From the NCBI GenBank assembly GCA_026122225.1, contig JANEZZ010001895.1, forward strand, positions 1,302,001 through 1,366,000: a stretch of 64,000 nt of DNA, written 5' to 3'. Positions 21,177 to 33,111 of this stretch are shown piece after piece (position 1 is the first letter of the stretch; each line of letters opens with the position of its first letter). The notes under the pieces are model-generated. The model did no database searches. It was not told where the DNA came from and was given only the letters and a program-made list of their open reading frames with translations. The DNA is from Heloderma charlesbogerti (lineage: Eukaryota; Chordata; Lepidosauria; Squamata; Helodermatidae). Position numbers and translations under genes: made by a program.

Positions 21177-21267
21177 GGCTACAATCTTATACACATTTCT
21201 GTGGGAGTAATTCCCATTGAACTCAAGAGGACTTGCTTCTGAGTAAACATTTATAAGATTGCACTAT
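21177..21267. mobile_element. Short palindromic MITE ('acttcTGAGTAAAC' type)
   Basis: 'gctacaatcttatacac' at the left faces 'ttataagattgcac' at the right. Inner segments 'gtaattcccattgaactc' and 'gacttgcttctgagtaaac' occur again at 21290-21350, 47745-47870 and 59740-59775. The terminal GCAATC motif links it to the Harbinger-like family. Confidence 0.6.
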
Positions 21268-21885
21268 AAGGTCCCATAATTATACACACTTACCTGGGAG
21301 AAAGTTCCATTGAACTCATGTGAACTTACTTCTGAGTAGATGTGCATAGGAGTCAGTGCTGGTGGCAAGGGCAGGCATGGTCAGCTCCTGCTGCTGGCCC
21401 ACACCGCAGCAGGGGGGCCCTGGCAAAAGCCCCCTGGAGTTGCTCCTCCACTTCATCACTGCAATCTGCTTGTTCACCTATCTCTCGCTCTGGTCTAAAC
21501 AATGGTGGTGATGAGAAAGAGGAGTAGGTGCCACTGCTCCCTGACTCTCAGCGTATCAAGCAGGCAAGTGGTGTCAATACTGGTGAAAAGGCCAGAGGGA
21601 GGGGCCCATAGAGGGTGTCCTACCCAAGGGCCCTCATAAACTTGGAGCTGGCACCAGTCAGATTATACTGTAAATCTCTCAAATGGCTCCGCTTGCCCAA
21701 GGTACTATAATGCCAAACTCCCAGGCTTTAGGAGTCTGTTATTAACTCAGACCTATCAAGGCATTTTGGGCTTTTAAAAGACACAACTGTAAAAGAACAA
21801 AATTATGTTGTGCCCGTTACTTATTTTTTAAAAACCCCTTACACTTTAAAGCCTATGGAGGAGTTGTTGTGTGAACAATACTTAC

Positions 21886-22098
21886 TGTTGCTTCAGGGGT
21901 TCATTTGCAGTTCTGGAAGAGCTGGAGAAGCTGTCATATTTTTGAGTGTCATTCCTAGGACTGAATATCATGCTGACCTTGGTGATGACAGGATATTCAC
22001 TCCTGTCTTCCCGCTGGAACCGGAAGTTAAAATCATCTTTACCTATTTCTATTTTACTTCCTTCCACAGGCTTAAATCTAATGCTGGAATGTTGTTTC
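21886..22098 (-). CDS. Exon D of unnamed coiled-coil protein gene (71 codons)
   Basis: The minus-strand exon has acceptor TTTTTCTTTTTCACAG and donor GCAACA followed by GTAAGTATTG. It is 213 bases long, receives two bases of a codon and leaves two (phase 2 on both sides), so skipping it would keep the frame. The product begins KQHSSIRFKPVEGSKIEIG and continues DDFNFRFQREDRSEYPVI, then a Ser-rich segment (YDSFSSSSRTANEPLKQQ). The first half looks like beta-strand sequence and could be the edge of a folded domain. The second half is a linker leading to the coiled coil encoded by exons C, B and A. Exons further 5' were not found up to the right edge of the window. Confidence 0.72.
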
Positions 22099-22539
22099 CT
22101 GTGAAAAAGAAAAAGCCATGGAGTGTAGGGTTTCTCTGCCAATTGAAAACATTCTCTACTGCTTTTCTATTCCTGTCATTTTGTAACCATTGGTCTCAGG
22201 GCTATTTTACACATTAGATGTCAGCAAATCTCAATTCAACACCACGTATACCTTGATTTGACAGGGAGCCTCAGCTTCTTGATCAGTGTACTTGTCTGAT
22301 GCATGTTTTTGCAAACATATCTTTTGTCACTATAATATCTGATATTTTTATGTATACATACTTATGATGTTTGGTGTCCACCTAAAATGTGTGAAGTGCC
22401 TCTCATTCCTCAGTGTGGATTTCCTTGACTGTGTTATTCTTTTATTCCCCTGATTCTAAGTATGTAGAGGTAGTTGGTGACTGTAGGAACAGCTCAGAAC
22501 AAAACATTCTGGTTTCGACAGAACATTTGGAGGGACTAT

Positions 22540-22924
22540 AAGGAAGGCTGAGCGCCGAAGAATTGATGCTTTCGAACTGTGGTGCTGGAGAAGACTCTTA
22601 CAAGTCCCCTGGACTGCAAGGAGGTCAAATCAGTGAATCCTAAAGGAAATCAACCCTGACTGCTCATTGGAAGGGCAGATACTGAAGCTGAAGCTCAAAT
22701 ATTTTGGCCACCAAAGGCAAAGAGAAAAGTCACTGATGCTGGGAAAGATTGAAGGCAAAAGGAGAAGGGGACGGCAGAGGATGAGATGGCTAGATAGCAT
22801 CACCGATGCAATGAATATGAACTTGAGCACACTCCGGGAGAGAGCGGAGGACAGGAAGGCCTGGCGTGCTATGGTCCATGGGGTCACGAAGAGTCAGACA
22901 CGACTTAACGACTGAACAACAACA
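22540..22924 (+). mobile_element. BovB (RTE) LINE 3' fragment
   Basis: The plus strand reads ERRRIDAFELWCW-like codons, then LKLKYFGH and RMRWLDSITDAMNMNLSTL, and ends 'cgacttaacgactgaacaacaaca'. It is the same C-terminal end as in the copies at 28952 and 38937. It is truncated at its 5' end, as usual for this LINE. Confidence 0.9.
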
Positions 22925-23035
22925 CAGGGAAAAATATTCTTGAAAACAAGACACCAGAGTCCAAAATCTATGTGAATTCTGCAGGAAAGATTTCAGAACA
23001 TGTGTGGGCAGCAATCCAGTTTCCTGCTGATTAGG

Positions 23036-23300
23036 CCCGGCCCTACCACTAGGCAGTGTGAGGCGGCTGCCTCAGGCAGCTGACTTGGGGTGCCATGCAA
23101 AGGCAGCAAACTGTTAGTTATTTAATTTATTATTGTTGTATTTTTTCTACCAGGGAAGGGGAGATCCACTTGTGGGTCTTTCTGCCTCAGGTATCAAAAT
23201 AACTTGCCCAGACTTGGATACTATGCACCTTGAATGGAGGGGGTGGGGGGATTTGCTAATCTGCCTTAGGCAGCAAAATGTCTTTGGGCCAGCCCTGATG
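23036..23300. mobile_element. Candidate hAT MITE (GGGCCGG-type), second copy
   Basis: It begins 'ggcccggccctaccactagg', contains 'gaggcggctgcctcagg' and ends 'gtctttgggccagccctg'. The left GGCCCGGCCCT and right GGGCCAGCCCT are inverted termini. It is a sister of 11177-11430. Confidence 0.6.
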
Positions 23301-24689
23301 TTTACTGATCTCTTTTTGCAAAATCCATATGACTTCCTTTTCATATACTGATGTTTTTCACATGTATTTCCCAGATTTCCCCGTGTGTCTATGTTGGGGG
23401 GCGGGGGAACGTTTACACCAGAACTGACTGTGTATCTCTGAAAAAAGAGAGGAAGAAAAACACTGATATAACCATAAATGTTTATTATCCAACATTTGAG
23501 CTTATATACTTTTAATCAGGGGTACAATGTAAATATCATATATACAATAAGAGTGCAACTATAAAGCTCATTATCAAATACATATAGTACAGGGATTATC
23601 AGAAATTCATATTACTGATAATCATGTAGGAACAATCCCAGACACATTTTGTTAATGTTCTTTAATTAGATTATCGACAATTGAATGGGAATGCTGACAC
23701 CAGGCACATTTCATGAACATCTGAAAATACAACAGTAGACCAGTGAATGTTGATGTCTGCAACATTTACAATATAATAACTGTGATGTATTCAAAAATAT
23801 GTAATATATGAAAAAACAGCTAACCAGTTAAAAACATTTTTTTCAAAATGCTTTGACCAATCATATAGCATGTGTGTGTTTTTTATTTACCTGTGCATTA
23901 AAAAAAACCCACTTTCTTACAAGAACAATTCAGGTATCACATCTTATAATAAGATGAGACATATAATAAGGAGGACAATAATGTAAGCAACTTTTTTGGT
24001 AAATCGCACTGGTAGTATAATTACAGAGATTATAGTTTCAAATAGGATCTCATTGTTGGCACTTCTGCTAAAAAACACACAAATGCAGTTCAGGGTTATT
24101 TTTCTTTAACTGAAGTTGAAACATTGTTAAGCTCTGATTGAATAGCTGAGGTTAAGAGCAGAGCTGTTTGGTATCCATGGCTGTCCTGCTTGATTCTATT
24201 GGCATTTGGAATGCTTTGTAGAGAATAATTTTTGTTCAATGCTACTTACAGATGTTAAAAACTGGCATATTTTAAGCCTCTATGGTCTACATTGTAGCTA
24301 TTACACTATTAGAGCATCCATGAACTCCTGAGGTCAATTTGCTGTACAGAATGTTTTAGGTAGAAAACAAGCTGGGAGGACAATAATGGCAGATGGGGGA
24401 GGGGGGGAGAGAGAAAGCAATCTCCATTCACAAAGGAGCTGAGGCTCAATGGCTGCAGTATTAGCCTACCCATGTAAAAACAAGGGTAGGCTAATATTGC
24501 AATCATTTACCTGTGATTGCATCCAGTGTACAGGCAAGTAGAGGTGGTACCTTTTATGGACATGGCCCTTGCTCCTGTTCTTTCCTCCCTTCCTTTGTTT
24601 CATCTCTCTTCCGCTCTCTGTTTCCCCTTTGACTCAGGTGGCCAGATGAAGCAGAGAACAAGGCTCTGGTACCTTTTAATATTTGTTTG

Positions 24690-24905
24690 ATTGTTATATT
24701 TATATCCCACCTTTTCTTCTAAGGACCCCAAGATGGTGTACATATTCTCCTCCTCTCCATTTTATCCTCACAACATCCCTGTGAGGTAGGTTAGGCAGAG
24801 AGCCAGGAACTGGCTCAAAGTCACCCAGTGAGCTTCATGGCCAAATGGGGCCTAGAACCTGAGTCACTCCAGACCAACACTATAAGCATTACACCACTCT
24901 AGCAG
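24690..24905 (-). mobile_element. tRNA-derived SINE with L2-like tail, minus strand
   Basis: On the plus strand it reads 'atatttatatcccacctttt', then 'tcctcacaacatccctgtgaggtagg', 'gtcacccagtgagcttcatggcc' and 'cattacaccactctagc'. These are the tail, body, B-box side and A-box side of the SINE in reverse. A tandem (AAC)n follows at 24908. Confidence 0.75.
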
Positions 24906-25129
24906 CAATGACAACAATAACAACAACAACAAGTTGCCCACAATACGCAAAGTCATGTTACTCAGTACTGCATCTGCTAGTGACACTGGAGGCATATTGT
25001 TGGTATTATTATATTTATACATTTATACATAAATATGCATGGAACTTTACCAAGTACAAGACAGCAGGTTCCTTGAGATAACGGAACAACAACAGAAGAT
25101 ACGGGAAATGGAGGCAGGGTAAATATGCC

Positions 25130-26010
25130 TTTATTTTAGTTAAACATCCTTGGGTTTAATTACACCATGGCAAGGGGAGAAAAAGGTTGTGCCAAAAGCT
25201 TTATGGAAGAGCTGGGTTATGAGGATGGGTGGAAGGAAGGAAGGAAGGGTACGTGCGTGGGTCAGTGGGTGACAGCGACACCATGCACGTTTTCTGCAAA
25301 GAAGTTCTAGGCACAGGTGGCACCAAGAGATAAACGATGGAGGTGTCTGAGGGTACAAGACACCATAGGATGACTGAGGGTGATAGAGCTGGAGAGGCAA
25401 ATGCCATGGGCAGAATCGTATCTGGGATTTAACAGCAGAGAGATGAGTGGGGACAAGGCCATGGAGGGGGTTGAAGGGAAGGACAAGAAGTCTGTGCTGG
25501 ATCCAGGAGTGGACAGAAAAGTAGGGCCAAAACAGACATTATAAAACAGACAGGTGTCCAGCAGATGTGTCTTTTTTCATTTTTAGTTTCGAGCAGGTTC
25601 AGGGCCCCCAGTCTGGATCTTAAAAGCCCTTTACCTCCCATGCTAGGGTGGTGATCTGGAGTGGGGGCCCTGCACATACTCTAGAGTAAAAATAGCAAAA
25701 AAAATGACGCTGATATACATACATTTGATGTAACGTCTGTTTTGGCTCCTAGTGTAGGGTTTTAAGAATGTCAGAGTGACAAGAGAGGTGAATTATTTTG
25801 GAAGCAAAATTCTGGTTGGATTAAGGGGCTGAGGTGAAACAACAGAAGACCAGAAAGGAGATAGCTGCAGTAATCGATTCCAGAGGTGACCAGGGAGTGA
25901 ACCAAAGTTTTTACCGATGGGCTGAGGGGAAATGTCATATTTTTACAACTTTGTAAAGGAAGAAGCAACAGACTGAATATGGAGACCAAAGGAGGGAGAG
26001 GGGACAAAGA
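25130..26010 (-). repeat. Old retroelement-like sequence, unnamed
   Basis: Minus-strand codons such as LVHSLVTSGIDYCSYLLSG resemble the L2-clade RT pattern 'LVTSRLDYCNALYxGLP' (compare 44800-44860). 'ccatggagggggttgaaggg...gctggatccaggagtg' reads like a LINE 3' region. It is strongly decayed. Confidence 0.4.
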
Positions 26011-26016
26011 TAATAA

Positions 26017-26149
26017 AGGCACAATCCTATGCATGTTTAGACAGAAAAAAGTCCTACAACTCCCAGCATGCCCCAGCTAGCAGTGCTAGCTGGGGAATGC
26101 TGGAAGTTGTAGGGCATTTTTCCATCTAAACATGCATAGGATTGTGCCT
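26017..26149. mobile_element. PIF/Harbinger-like palindromic MITE with TAA duplication
   Basis: The ends AGGCACAATCCTATGCATG and CATGCATAGGATTGTGCCT are inverted. TAA is on both sides (26014-26016 and 26150-26152). The centre 'ccccagctagcagtgctagctgggg' is itself a perfect palindrome-like stem. Confidence 0.82.
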
Positions 26150-26203
26150 TAAAGCTTGTTCAACAGGGTGGATGGTGATGTTGCCAATGAATATTATGTA
26201 GAG

Positions 26204-27483
26204 CAGTGGTCTCTGAAGTGGGGTGTGCAAGACAATCCATTGGGGTGTGTGAGCTGCCTGATAGTTTTGCAGCCCCCTGCTGCCCTGACAAGCTGCCACT
26301 GTGTGCAATGATGGTGGCAGCAGAGGCAGCAGGATGGGACAGGAGCCAAGAGGGAAGCTCCATGGCATTTCTTTCTTGGCTCCAGTACTTTTCTTGCCTT
26401 TTCTGTGGCCACTGAGAGCAACTGCGCCAGTCTCTGCCAGGCACGACAGAGGAAAGCACAGTTACTTGCTCAGCCGTGGCACTGGAGCAGCTGCCATCCT
26501 GCTGAAGGAGAGCAAATTTGCTCCAAATTTGTTGATCTTTTCTGTGATGACAAGTGGCTGTCAGTAGTATGCTACCTAGCAGATATTTTTGAAAAATACA
26601 AACACACTTAATCTGTCCCTTCAAGGTAAAGGTGATGTTTTAACAATGAGTGAGAAAGTAACTGCTTTACGAAAGAAACTTGTACTATGGAGAGAGCATT
26701 TTGAAAATGGATGTTTGGAAATGTTTCCATCGGTATGCGATTTTGTTGCTGAAAATTATATAAGTGTGTCACCTATAAAAACTCTCATATCTGCACACTT
26801 AAAAAACATGGAAACAGAATTTTCTAACCTGTTTAAAAATCTTCCAAATGAAAAGGTTCAGTGGGTTTTACACCCATTTGTTAAAAATATAAAAATGCAA
26901 CACCTTCTGAGTAGTTTGCCAGAACAACTGATTGACATTAGGAAAGATGGAAGTTTACTAGATGAATTTCAACAAAAACCTTTGCATAATTGATGGATGG
27001 GATTGAAAAATTAGTATCATGATTTAGAAAGCTCAGCCAACGATGCAATTCTTCCATTTGGATCTACGTATCTTTGTGAGGTGTCTTTTTCACCTATGAC
27101 AGCCATTAAAACCAAGTATCAAAATAAACTGAACTTAGAACCAGACCTTTGTATCACAAAGTGTTAAACCAAGATTTTCAAAAATAATGACGCATCTTCA
27201 ATCACATTGCTCTCACTAAAAATATCATCCCTAATTGCTTTTTCAGTGAGAGCAAAAAGGTTTTTTAATAAATAAAATATATTATTTTTAAAATATTGTT
27301 TATTCCATCTTTATCTCATATGTTTTTAATTTATATTTTTGTGTATATTTTATAATGTACATAATATATTAGTACAGTAGTACATGAATATAATTTATAA
27401 ATAAATATACTTATTTTGGGGGTGCATGCTCAATTTTTTTTTACGGATAGGGGTGCATGATCAAAAAAGTTTGGGGACCACTG
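26204..27483 (+). mobile_element. hAT transposon, internally deleted, with 8-bp duplication
   Basis: The termini are CAGTGGTCTC on the left and GGGACCACTG on the right, an inverted hAT end. Flanks ATGTAGAG (26196-26203) and ATATAGAG (27484-27491) match at 7 of 8. The interior carries the C-terminal part of a transposase only (26500-27180), so the copy of 1.28 kb is a deletion derivative of a longer autonomous element. Confidence 0.88.
26500..27180 (+). pseudogene. hAT transposase C-terminal remnant (ZBED/SCAND3-like), broken
   Basis: The frame ending LADIFEKYK at about 26605 shifts into a second frame reading NTLNLSLQGKGDVLTMSEKV. That frame continues through FENGCLEMFPSVCDFV, ISAHLKNMETEFSNLFK and LPNEKVQWVLHPF to a stop near 26993. 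Beyond the stop the hAT dimerisation region is still readable (STYLCEVSFS, TAIKTKYQNKL, EPDLCI). This pattern is shared by Charlie/Buster-type transposases and the host genes derived from them in mammals (SCAND3, ZBED5, FAM200 group; established knowledge). At least one frameshift and one stop, plus a missing N-terminal half with zinc finger and catalytic Asp residues, make it non-functional. Confidence 0.85.
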
Positions 27484-27610
27484 ATATAGAGTATGTCTTG
27501 TATTTAAGAAAGCTTATAGGCTGCCTATAGGACAAAAGAACCCTCTTATGGTGACTTAGAAATTTCATAAAAGCTCAATAAAATACAAATTAAATCTAAT
27601 TAACAACTTA

Positions 27611-28006
27611 GGGAGCAATCTTATTGGGATAGGTGGCTGCCTCCAAATTCAGAGGCGATTGCCTACCCAATGCAGGGCGGGCAGATGTGATCTTCTCCAC
27701 ACCCCAGCCACCCTGCATTCATGGCTAGATGGCCGAATTTGGCTGTCTAGCTGTGGGACTTCGGAGGGAGGAGGCCAGATGATGCATAGGACTCCCCACC
27801 CCTGGGAAAAACCCCTTTTGCCCTGCTTCGAGCTGCTCTTCTGAGTACAGAGCCTGGGGGTGATCCGCACCACCTACAAGGCAGTGGGGGAGGGAAGGCA
27901 GTTTCCTGGGAACTGACCCTGGAGCGTGGGCTCCGAGGTTGGTTCCTGAAAACTGAACAAGCCTATGGCCATCTAGCCGCTATCTAGCGGCTATAGGATT
28001 GCACCC
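27611..28006. mobile_element. PIF/Harbinger-like MITE, long form (396 bp)
   Basis: The ends are GGGAGCAATC and TAGGATTGCACCC, with TTA on the left (27608-27610) and CTA on the right. The interior shares 'gataggtggctgcct' and 'gggctccgaggttggttcc' with 16017-16435 in inverse orientation. It is non-coding. Confidence 0.75.
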
Positions 28007-28354
28007 CTAATAATGAATAAAAGTTGGATTCTATGAGGGGAGGAGGGTTTGGGAAGAAAAATGTGAAATTCCATCCGGACATGTTGGGTATCATAGGAAT
28101 AAGAAACTACAATTGCACAAGAGGTGCAAGATAAAGCAGCTGAAGGAGAATTAGTACAGAAATGTGGCTGGGTTCTAAGTCACTTCATAGGCTGGTCCAT
28201 ACATGAATGTACATCACTTTCTTTTTCTACATGATGCCCAGCAGCTAAACATATGAAATGATTCCATTCAAAGCATTGTATATGGGGATGAATGAAAAGT
28301 TCTGTTTGTGAAGTTGTATTTAAGATGGCTCATTCACACATGCAGGTTATTGCA

Positions 28355-28530
28355 AGTACCTGGTCTGGGGGATCTGGGTTGAAATTCTTTTTTATGCAAC
28401 CCTGGGCAAGTCACACACTTTCTCACCTTTATTCCCCATGTGTAAAATGTGGGAAAACAGTGGCCCTTCTTACAGGATTGTTACAAGGGCATTCAGTAAA
28501 GCCTATAAAGCACTCTGAAAATAGTAAGTA
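28355..28530 (+). mobile_element. MIR-type SINE
   Basis: 'ggatctgggttgaaattc', 'cctgggcaagtcacacactttc', 'ccccatgtgtaaaatgtggg' and 'ttacaggattgttacaaggg...taaagcactctgaaaat' follow the order of the amniote MIR consensus: tRNA B-box end, core, then L2-like tail. Confidence 0.75.
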
Positions 28531-28951
28531 CACAGAAAAGCTCTTCATTTTGTTGTTGCGATAAAAGTGCAACCCCTTAAAATTGCTTCTGTGTAACTCT
28601 CCCCCTCCCCCTCCCCATCTAGGATGCAATAACCAAATTATCAGGGTTGCTTCCTCATATTTCCCCACAAAAAATAGCTGCTTATGGCCTGCCCCCCAGC
28701 CGTATAACTCACATGCCTGCCTTTCTCCTGCTGTTACTTCACACTGGAGGGTGGAGTGAGGGCTTTGTTATCCTAGAGTCCTGCTGGTTGTATCTCTGTA
28801 TCCCAGAGGCCTTGTAAGGTCTTTGTTGAGGTCACCATAGTAACATAGTAAAGGGAGGGAGGAGCTAATGAAACCTATTGTGGGGGGAGGCTAGAAGGAA
28901 AAAGCCCCATGAGGAGGATGCTAGCTTGGGCCCTGCCTTAAAAAATCCTTA

Positions 28952-31900
28952 TGTTGTTGTTGTTGTTCAGTCGTTAAGTTGTGTCCGGCTCTTCGTGACC
29001 CCATGGACCATAGCACACCAGGTCTTCCTGTCCTCTGCTCTCTCCCGGAGTGTGCTCAAGTTCATATTCATTGCATCGGTGATGCGATCTAGCCATCTCA
29101 TCCTCTGCTGTCCCCTTCTCCTTTTGCCTTTAATCTTTCCCAGCATCAAGGTCTTTTCCAGGGAGTTTTCTCTTCGCATTAGGTGGCCAAAATATTTGAG
29201 CTTCAGCTTCAGTATCTGTCCTTCCAATGAGCAGTCAGGGTTGATTCCCTTTAGGACTGACTGATTTTACCTCCTTGCAGTCCAGGGGACTCGTAAGTCT
29301 TCTCCAGCACCACAGTTCGAAGGCATCAATTCTTCGGCGCTCAGCCTTCCTTATAGTCCAGCTCTCACAGCCATACATTGCTACTGGGAAAACCATAGCT
29401 TTGATTACACGAATCTTTGTCGGCAAGGTGATGTCTCTGCCTCTTACTATGCTGTCTAGGTTTGCCATAGCTTTCCTCCCAGGGAGCAAGCGTCTTTTAA
29501 TTTCATGAATACAGTCACCGTCTGCGGTGATCTTGGAGCCCAAGAAAATAAAATCTGTCACTGCTTCCATTTCTTCCCCTTCTATATGCCAGGAAGTGAT
29601 GGGGCCAGATGCCATTATCTTAGTTTTTGTAATGTTGAGTATCAAACCAGCTTTTGCACTCTCCACTTTCACCCTCAACAAGAGGCTCTTTAGATCCTCT
29701 TCACTTTCTGCCATTAGGGTGGTATCGTCTGCGTATCTAAGGTTGTTGATAATTCTCCCGGCAATCTTAATTCCAACCTATAATTCATCCAACCCGTCAT
29801 TTCTCATGATGTACTCTGCATATAAATTAAATAAGCAGGGCGACAATATACAGCCTTGTCATATCCTTTCCCAATTTTGAACAAATCGGTTGTTCCATGT
29901 CCGGTTCTTACTGTTGCTTCTTGACACTCGTACAGGTTTCTCAGGAGACAGGTAAGGTGGTCTGATACTCCCATCTCTTTACAAATTTGCCAGAGTTTGT
30001 TATGATCCACACAATCAAAGGCTTTAGCGTGGTCAATGAAGCAGAAATAGACGTTTTTCTGGAATTCTCTTGCTTTCTCCATGATCCAGCGAATGTTGGC
30101 GATTTGATCTCTAGTTCCTCTGCCTCTTCGAAACCCAGCTTGTACTTCCAGTAGTTCTCGGTTCACATACTGCTGAAGCCTAGCTTGTAGGATTTTGAGC
30201 ATCACCTTGCTGGCATGTGAAATTAGCGCAATTCAATTGTGCAGTAGTTTGAACACTCTTTGGCGTTGCCCTTCTTTGGAATTGGAATGTAAACTGACCT
30301 TTTCCAGTCTTGCGGCCACTGTTGAGTGTTCCAAATTTGTTGGCATATTGAGTGCAGCACTTTCACAGCATCATCTTTTAGGATTTTAAATAGCTCAGCT
30401 GGAATACTGTCATCTCCGCTAGCTTTGTTGTTACTAACGCTTCCTAAGGCCCACTTGACTTCCCTCTCGAGGATGTCCGGCTCAAGTTCAGTGAGCGCAC
30501 TATCATGGCTATCAGGGACATTCAGATCTTTCCTGTATAGTTCTTCTGTGTATTCTTTCCACTTCTTCTTAATCTCATCTGCTTCTATTAGGTCCCTGCC
30601 TTCTTTGTCCTTTATCATGCCCGTCTTTGCACAAAACGTTCCCTTGAGACCTCTTTTTTTTTTAAAAAGATCTCTAGTCTTTCGCATTCTATTGTTTTCC
30701 TGGATTTCTTTGCATTGTTCATTTAAGAAGGCCTTCTTGTCACTCCTTGCTATTCTCTGGAAATCTGCATTCAGTTGGATATATCTTCCTCTTTCTCCCT
30801 TGCTTTTTGCTTCCCTTTTTTCCTCAGCTACTTGTAAAGCCTCATCAGACAGCCACTTTGCTTTCTTGCATTTCTTTTTCTTTGGGATGGATTGAGTTGC
30901 TGCCTCCTGAACAATGTTACAGACCTCCGTCCATAGTTCCTCAGGCACTCTGTCTATCAGGTCTAATCCCTGAAATCTATTCCTCACCTCCACTGTATAT
31001 TCATAAGGGATATGATTTAGGTCATACTTGAATGGTTTAGTGGTTTTCCCTACATTCTTCAATTTAAGCCGAAATTTTGCAAGAAGCAGCTCATGATCTG
31101 AGCCACAGTCAGCTCCAGGTCTTGTTTTTACTGACTGTATGGAGCTTCTCCATCTTTGGCTGCAAAGTACATAATTGATCTGATTTCAATATTGACCATG
31201 TGGTGATGTCCATGTGTAGAGTTGCCGCTTGTGCTGTTGGAAAAGAGTGTTTGCTGTGATCAGCGTGTTCTCTTGGCAAAACTCTCTTAGCCTTTGTCCT
31301 GCTTCATTTTGTACACCAAAGCCATGTTTGCCTGTTATCCTGGTGATTTCTTGACTTCCTGCTTTAGCATTCCAATCCCCTATGATGAAGAGGACATATT
31401 TTTTTGGTGTTAGTTCTAGAAGGTGTTATAGGTCTTCATAGAACCGATCAACCTCAGCTTCTTCGGCCTCAGTGGTTGGGGCATAGACTTGAATTACTTT
31501 GACGTTGAATGGTTTGCCTTGGATTCGTACTGAGATCATTCTATCTTTTTTGAGATTGTACCCCAATACTGCTTTTCCCACCCTTTTGTTGACTATGAGT
31601 TCTACTCCATTTCTTCTAAGGGATTCTTGCCCACAGTAGTAGATACGATGGTCACCTGAATTAAATTCGCCCATGCTTGTCCATTTTAGTTTGCTGATTC
31701 CCAAGATGTCGATGTTCAATCTTGCCATCTCATGTTTGACCACCTCCAGGTTACCTTGATTCATTGATCTTACATTCCAGGTTCCTAAACAATATTGTTC
31801 TTTACAGCATCGGATTTTCTTTTCACCACCAGACACATCCACAGCTGAGTGTCCTTTCGGCTTTGGCCCAGCCACTTCACTTTTTCTGGTGCTACTTGGA

Positions 31901-32300
31901 AATTCCCTCTGCTCTTCCCCAGTAGTATATTGGACACCTTCCGACCTGAGGGGCTCATCTTCCGGCGTCATCTCTTTTAGCCTTGTGATACGTTCCATGG
32001 GGTTTTCTTGGCAAGAATACTGGAGTGGGTTGCCATTTCCTTCTCCAGTGGACCACATTTTGTCAGAACTCTCCACCATGACCTGTCCATCTTGGGTGGC
32101 CCTGCACGGCATAGCTTATGGCTTCGCTGAGTTGCGCAAGCCCCTTCGCCACAGCAAGGCAGTGATCCATGAAGGGGAAAAAATCCTTATCCACAGAGCT
32201 AAATAAATAGGAAGAGGAGACAAGGGAGGAGGAGTTAACCATTGCCCTGTAAGGCTGGTTGAACTGCATGTAACTTTGTCTTTTCTGCAGAGCAAGGCAT
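28952..32300 (-). mobile_element. BovB (RTE-type) LINE, near full length, copy 1
   Basis: On the minus strand the element runs from a 5' region with 'actcctcctccttgtctcctc' (about 32240) to the 3' end 'taacgactgaacaacaacaac'. Its roughly 3.3 kb match the full BovB length. The endonuclease part (31426-32112) contains CLGTWNVRSMNQGNLE and IQVYAPTTEAEEAE. The linker and palm lie at 30223-31062 and 29804-30205 (VYFCFIDHAKAFDCVDHNKL). The YADD-containing strand is near 29730. The C-terminal part ending RMRWLDRITDAMNMN is at 28967-29714. The frame is broken at several places (about 31100-31420, 30210, 29760, 29230), so it is a dead copy. BovB is the classic LINE shared by squamates and ruminants through horizontal transfer. 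Confidence 0.95.
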
Positions 32301-33111
32301 TTTGTTTCAATTACTGTATTTATGACTTTTAAAAACTAACTATTAAGCTTGCATTGACGATTTTGAATAGTGATAGTAGTGTTACTTAAATGTAAGAACA
32401 CAGTATGAGTAATATCTTAACCCTCCCCCCCCTGGACACACCCAAATGAATGCGGGGAGAAGAGGGAGAAGGGAGCACAGAGGTGAGTTCTTGGTTCATG
32501 CATGCATGTACATCTGTGGTCTCTCTTTAGCCCACGTTATTCACGCTTGATGGCTTGCGCCTGAATATGTGAACTGACTCTACTGAGAAATACTGTGCTT
32601 GGAGTGATGGGAAGTAATATGAACAGTCTATTTTGGAGAAGCTCTCTGGGGCTGCATTCCAGTGGTGGGTGGGGCCAAAGGCAAAAGGAGTGGGGCCCCA
32701 AACCTCCAAATGCCAGCATATGTTAGCTTTAAGTTCTTATTGCCCATAATGAAGCCTTTCAACCTTTTAGAATGGAGAAAAACTGCACACAAGCTGAGAA
32801 ACCACCAAATGCTCGGTGGTTAGGCAGAAGGCTAGGGGCATAGCTTTTGGGGGGGAGGGAGGCAACTCAACTGGGATGCCTGGAGGGCTGGATCTGGCTC
32901 CACTGCCTGAGGTTCTGCACCCCTGCTTTACATTATGCTATCGTCACTGTAGTGAATGTGCATTTCTGAATCATCCTGTGATGCATTGCATCCCAGAAAC
33001 TGTTTTTTTTCTTCATTTAAAAAAAGGTCTCCCTAATCATTCATTTATTCTAAATATGAAAATACCCTGGAAGTATAATCAAGGGCAAAATGAGGATGAA
33101 AATACTGGTGT

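Noticed and set aside
29527..31031. Long plus-strand frames (up to 189 codons) across BovB copy 1, and the equivalents at 39947-41326
   Set aside because: They are antisense shadows of BovB ORF2, the same in both copies.
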